Shown here: one piece after another, positions 5,799 to 8,272 of the stretch
How positions within the stretch are numbered: the first letter of the stretch is position 1
Layout of the letters: each line of letters starts with the position of its first letter
DNA from: Gammaproteobacteria bacterium
Lineage (GTDB): Bacteria; Pseudomonadota; Gammaproteobacteria; JABABF01
Reading direction: 5' to 3'
Assembly: GCA_014238345.1 (NCBI GenBank)
Contig: JABABF010000132.1
Coordinates: 1 to 8,272, forward strand
Length of the DNA: 8,272 bases
The notes under the pieces: model-generated
Told to the model about the DNA's origin: nothing
The model's input: only the letters and a program-made list of their open reading frames with translations
The model's database searches: none
Made by a program: the position numbers and the translations under genes

Positions 5799-6758
5799 AT
5801 GGCACAGCTAAATCCTATGGTCACTCCCGCTACTATCGAATTGCCTGCTGTCCCGCCACAGTCGCCGTGGCGCGATTATCTGGCGCTGTGCAAACCGGGT
5901 GTGGTTGCGCTGATGATTCTCACCTCAATCATTGGCATGTGCCTTGCCCTGCCGATATTACCGCCACTGGAGAAGTTGCTCTTTGCCAACCTAGGAATCG
6001 CGCTGTGTGCCGCTGCTGCTGCCACCCTCAACCATGTGATTGACCGCCACATTGACGCCAAAATGGCGCGCACCGAAAAGCGTCCGCTACCACAGCAACG
6101 CCTGTCGAGCGCCAATGCCCTGACCTTTGCCGCCGTACTCGCTATCATCGGTACGTCACTACTCTTGGCCTTTGCCAACCCACTCACTGCGGCGCTGACG
6201 CTGTCGGCACTGCTCGGCTACGCCGTTATCTACACTGCGTGGCTCAAACACGCCACACCACAGAACATCGTTATCGGCGGGCTGTCGGGAGCCGTGCCGC
6301 CGCTACTGGGTTGGACTGCCGTCACCGGCGCAGTACATCCCCATGCGCTGTTGCTGATGCTGATCATCTTCGCTTGGACCCCGCCACATTTCTGGGCGCT
6401 GGCATTGGAGCGGCGCGAGGAATACGCCCGCGCTGAAGTGCCGATGTTGCCAGTGACCCACGGCGAGGCCTACACGCGCCTACATATCCTGCTTTACACC
6501 CTGCTACTGTGGGCAGTGAGCCTACTGCCTTTCGCCGTCGGCCAGAGCGGGGGGCTGTATCTGCTGGCGGCGCTGTTGCTGGGCGCGGTCTACTGCGGCT
6601 TAGCGTTGGCGTTACTGCGTCGTCGTGACCGCCGCATGGCACGTTGGAACTTTAACTATTCGATTATCTATCTAGGACTGTTGTTTGCGGCGATGTTGGC
6701 AGATCACTATCTGTTCCCGCCCAGCCTGCCGCTACTATTAGCTCCGAAGGCGTTATGA
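5799..6758 (+). CDS. ctaB: protoheme IX farnesyltransferase (heme O synthase)
   Basis: A UbiA-superfamily inner-membrane prenyltransferase that transfers a farnesyl group from farnesyl diphosphate to heme b to give heme O, needed for heme-copper oxidases (also named cyoE). In the 319-residue version the diagnostic motifs are DYLALCKPGVVALM near the N-terminus, NHVIDRHIDAKMARTEKRPL with the Asp-rich prenyl diphosphate and Mg2+ site, QNIVIGGLSGAVPPLLGW, and AWTPPHFWALALERREEY with the second conserved loop. Several hydrophobic helices separate them, as expected for a nine-helix UbiA protein. The length is slightly above the usual 290-300 residues. The start is uncertain: GTG at 5778, ATG at 5799 and ATG at 5817 share the frame, none has a strong Shine-Dalgarno sequence, and the family region begins after all three. 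The stop overlaps the start of the SCO gene by ATGA, implying translational coupling. Confidence 0.93.
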   Translation: MAQLNPMVTPATIELPAVPPQSPWRDYLALCKPGVVALMILTSIIGMCLALPILPPLEKLLFANLGIALCAAAAATLNHVIDRHIDAKMARTEKRPLPQQRLSSANALTFAAVLAIIGTSLLLAFANPLTAALTLSALLGYAVIYTAWLKHATPQNIVIGGLSGAVPPLLGWTAVTGAVHPHALLLMLIIFAWTPPHFWALALERREEYARAEVPMLPVTHGEAYTRLHILLYTLLLWAVSLLPFAVGQSGGLYLLAALLLGAVYCGLALALLRRRDRRMARWNFNYSIIYLGLLFAAMLADHYLFPPSLPLLLAPKAL

Positions 6759-7444
6759 GCGACGATAGCACGACCGCGGTCGCATCGCCGCGCCGCCGCC
6801 ACGGCATGATTACGGTCATGCTGGTCAGTATTGCGCTGTTGGTGGTGGGATTGGCGACCGCGCGCTTCCTGCGGCCAGAGCCAGCGGCGCATCTGCAACA
6901 GCTAGGTATTGTGCTGATGCCCGAGGCACGCGCTGTGCCGTTTCCCCATGGCCTCATCGATCAGCACGGTGCCCCCTTTGATCGTGAGCGGTTGCGCGGA
7001 GTATGGACGCTGGCCTTCTTCGGCTTCAGTCACTGCCCCGATGTGTGTCCGCTGACGGTGAGCGAGATGGCTCGCCTTGGCTCGGCGCTAGAGAGTCGCC
7101 AGTGGGGCGATGACTTGCGGCTACTATTCATTAGCATCGACCCGGTGCGCGATACGCCGCAACGCCTCACCGACTTCCTGCGTCGAGTCGGACACCCCAC
7201 TATGACTGCGGTAACCGGCGAGCTGGCGGCACTGCGCGGCCTAGCCGCCGGACTCGGGGTGCCTGTGCAGCGCACGGACAATGCTAAGCAACGCTTTGAC
7301 CATGGAGCCAATGTTTTTGTGATTTCCCCTGATGTCCAGCTGCGCGCCTACCTCAAGCCGCCCGTGGAAGCCGAGCGCCTAGAGCGCGCCTACCGCGCCG
7401 TGCGTCGCCGCTTTGCCAACAGCGCAGCACCGAGCGGAGCCTAG
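6755..7444 (+). CDS. SCO1/SenC/PrrC family copper chaperone
   Basis: A 229-residue thioredoxin-fold protein, membrane-anchored by a helix at about 18-38 with the catalytic domain in the periplasm. SCO proteins deliver copper to the CuA site of cytochrome c oxidase or act as thiol reductants for it. The hallmark copper ligands are present: C94 and C98 in FGFSHCPDVCPLT (89-101) and H183 in RFDHGANVFVISP (180-192). FISIDPVRDTP (125-135) is the usual central strand and turn. Length and topology are normal for the family. The ATG overlaps the ctaB stop by four bases, and AAGG lies 4 bases upstream inside ctaB. Pairing with ctaB supports a role in oxidase assembly, although no oxidase subunit gene is in the window. 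Confidence 0.92.
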   Translation: MSDDSTTAVASPRRRHGMITVMLVSIALLVVGLATARFLRPEPAAHLQQLGIVLMPEARAVPFPHGLIDQHGAPFDRERLRGVWTLAFFGFSHCPDVCPLTVSEMARLGSALESRQWGDDLRLLFISIDPVRDTPQRLTDFLRRVGHPTMTAVTGELAALRGLAAGLGVPVQRTDNAKQRFDHGANVFVISPDVQLRAYLKPPVEAERLERAYRAVRRRFANSAAPSGA

Positions 7445-7564
7445 CCACAACAGCTGGGTGTTTCTTATGATGTCCGACCCAGAGCCGCCGGACGGGGTTC
7501 ACTGCCCACCAGTGTGGCGCGCCCTGCGTTAAACGTTGCGCTCATCGCCCCGTCGTCACCACCA
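7445..7564. other. short intergenic region with overlapping small hairpins
   Basis: CTGGGT/ACCCAG (7454-7459 and 7477-7482) and GTCCG/CGGAC (7472-7476 and 7489-7493) are inverted repeats whose stems overlap in space and so compete. Neither is followed by a T-run. No ribosome binding site is evident before the ATG at 7565. Read-through from sco into the hydrolase gene is possible. Confidence 0.3.
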
Positions 7565-8272
7565 ATGAAGCGCCTACTGTGGCTACTGGTGTTGGCGGCG
7601 GGTGGCGGTTACGCTGTGCTCACACTCCACCACAGTAGCGGGATTTTTTCTCGTGCGGCCATTGATGTGCGCGACCGCAGTCATTGGCAGTACCGCCCCG
7701 ATGGACTAATTGACGGCGCTCAGCCCTTGGTCTTCCATGGGGACCGTGCGCGCTGTTGGCTACTACTACACGGCTATGGTGCTGCGCCGCAGTCGCTACA
7801 GGCGCTGGGTGAGCAGTTGTCAGCGCAGACCGGCCAGCACATTGAAGGGCTACTATTCGCCGGACATGGCCGCCAGCCGGGCGCACTGCTCGGCCTTGAT
7901 ATTGAGGATTGGTTCACGCAGGCTCTGGCACACAGCGAGGCACTGCTGACCTCCTGCCAGAGTTTTAATCTGGTCGGCTCCTCTTTTGGTGGCGCGGTGG
8001 CTTTGGGGTTAGCTCAGCACTACCAAGAGGACGAGCGACTGCAGAGCATCTATCTGATTAACCCTTATTTTCATGCTTCTAAGCGTCATGGCATCAACGG
8101 CGAATGGCTACTGCGGCGGCTGGGTCCATGGCTGTGGTATGAGAAGCTGAACGCAACGGATTTGCGTTATTCGGGCGACAGCCTGCCGCGGCTACGCTAC
8201 CTGAATTTGCCGTGGCAACCCATTATTGATTCACTGGCATGGATACACCACATCACCGAGCCAGCGCGACTA
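7565..8272 (+). CDS. alpha/beta hydrolase, 3'-truncated by window edge
   Basis: The frame is open from the ATG at 7565 to the last base (236 codons), so the C-terminus lies outside. A hydrophobic N-terminus (LLWLLVLAAGGGYAVLTL, 4-21) suggests a signal peptide or membrane anchor, so the enzyme probably works in the periplasm or at the inner membrane. The alpha/beta hydrolase signature is clear: CWLLLHGYGAAP (64-75) with the oxyanion-hole His-Gly, LLFAGHGRQPG (96-106), and the nucleophile elbow GSSFGG (138-143) with Ser140 in G-x-S-x-G. The remaining catalytic Asp and His are expected beyond the edge. The substrate cannot be told; serine aminopeptidase S33/monoacylglycerol lipase-like enzymes and carboxylesterases share this layout. 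An in-frame GTG at 7514 is an alternative start, but the ATG places the hydrophobic segment right at the N-terminus as expected. It follows sco by 120 bases on the same strand, with no obvious functional tie. Confidence 0.8.
   Translation, partial: MKRLLWLLVLAAGGGYAVLTLHHSSGIFSRAAIDVRDRSHWQYRPDGLIDGAQPLVFHGDRARCWLLLHGYGAAPQSLQALGEQLSAQTGQHIEGLLFAGHGRQPGALLGLDIEDWFTQALAHSEALLTSCQSFNLVGSSFGGAVALGLAQHYQEDERLQSIYLINPYFHASKRHGINGEWLLRRLGPWLWYEKLNATDLRYSGDSLPRLRYLNLPWQPIIDSLAWIHHITEPARL

Noticed and set aside
7620..7949. Frames on both strands within the right-hand end (88 and 79 codons)
   Set aside because: Both lie over the alpha/beta hydrolase frame, which has the HGYG and GSSFGG motifs and stays open to the window end.

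Overview
The window looks like chromosome of an aerobic, Gram-negative proteobacterium, probably a gammaproteobacterium. This rests on a GC-rich coding style (38 of 60 bases are G or C at 6361-6420), a partial mtaD-type deaminase, a ctaB-sco pair for cytochrome c oxidase assembly, and a periplasmic EF-hand protein. No marker gene settles the lineage. I see no rRNA, tRNA, CRISPR array, insertion sequence or transposase.

Layout. (1) 2-1120 (+) is the 3' part of an amidohydrolase of the MTA/SAH deaminase type; its 5' end is outside the window. (2) 1121-1435 has no convincing gene but holds a strong imperfect inverted repeat (1325-1366) and a possible decayed coding fragment on the minus strand. 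(3) 1436-2074 (-) is an exported protein with five EF-hand loops, divergent from (4) 2179-3015 (+), an enoyl-CoA hydratase/isomerase family protein. (5) 3084-3560 (+) is a SnoaL/NTF2-fold protein whose putative active-site residues are spaced like those of bile acid 7-alpha-dehydratase. Genes 4 and 5 probably form a small operon acting on a CoA-linked, perhaps polycyclic, substrate, closed by a long stem-loop over the stop codon of gene 5. (6) 3785-5578 (+) is the most unusual gene. Its N-terminal half resembles the non-catalytic N-terminal region of large Mod-type site-specific DNA methyltransferases. In place of the methyltransferase domain it has a PAPS-dependent sulfotransferase-like domain encoded by AT-rich DNA. 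(7) 5799-6758 and 6755-7444 (+) are ctaB (heme O synthase) and a SCO-family copper chaperone, overlapping by ATGA. (8) 7565-8272 (+) is an exported or membrane-anchored alpha/beta hydrolase that runs off the right end.

How the parts work together. CtaB makes heme O and the SCO protein supplies copper, both needed to mature heme-copper terminal oxidases. The enoyl-CoA hydratase and SnoaL proteins look like a catabolic or modification pair. The 597-residue fusion fits neither group and is the best candidate here for an undescribed function. Its base composition suggests that at least its C-terminal half was acquired horizontally.
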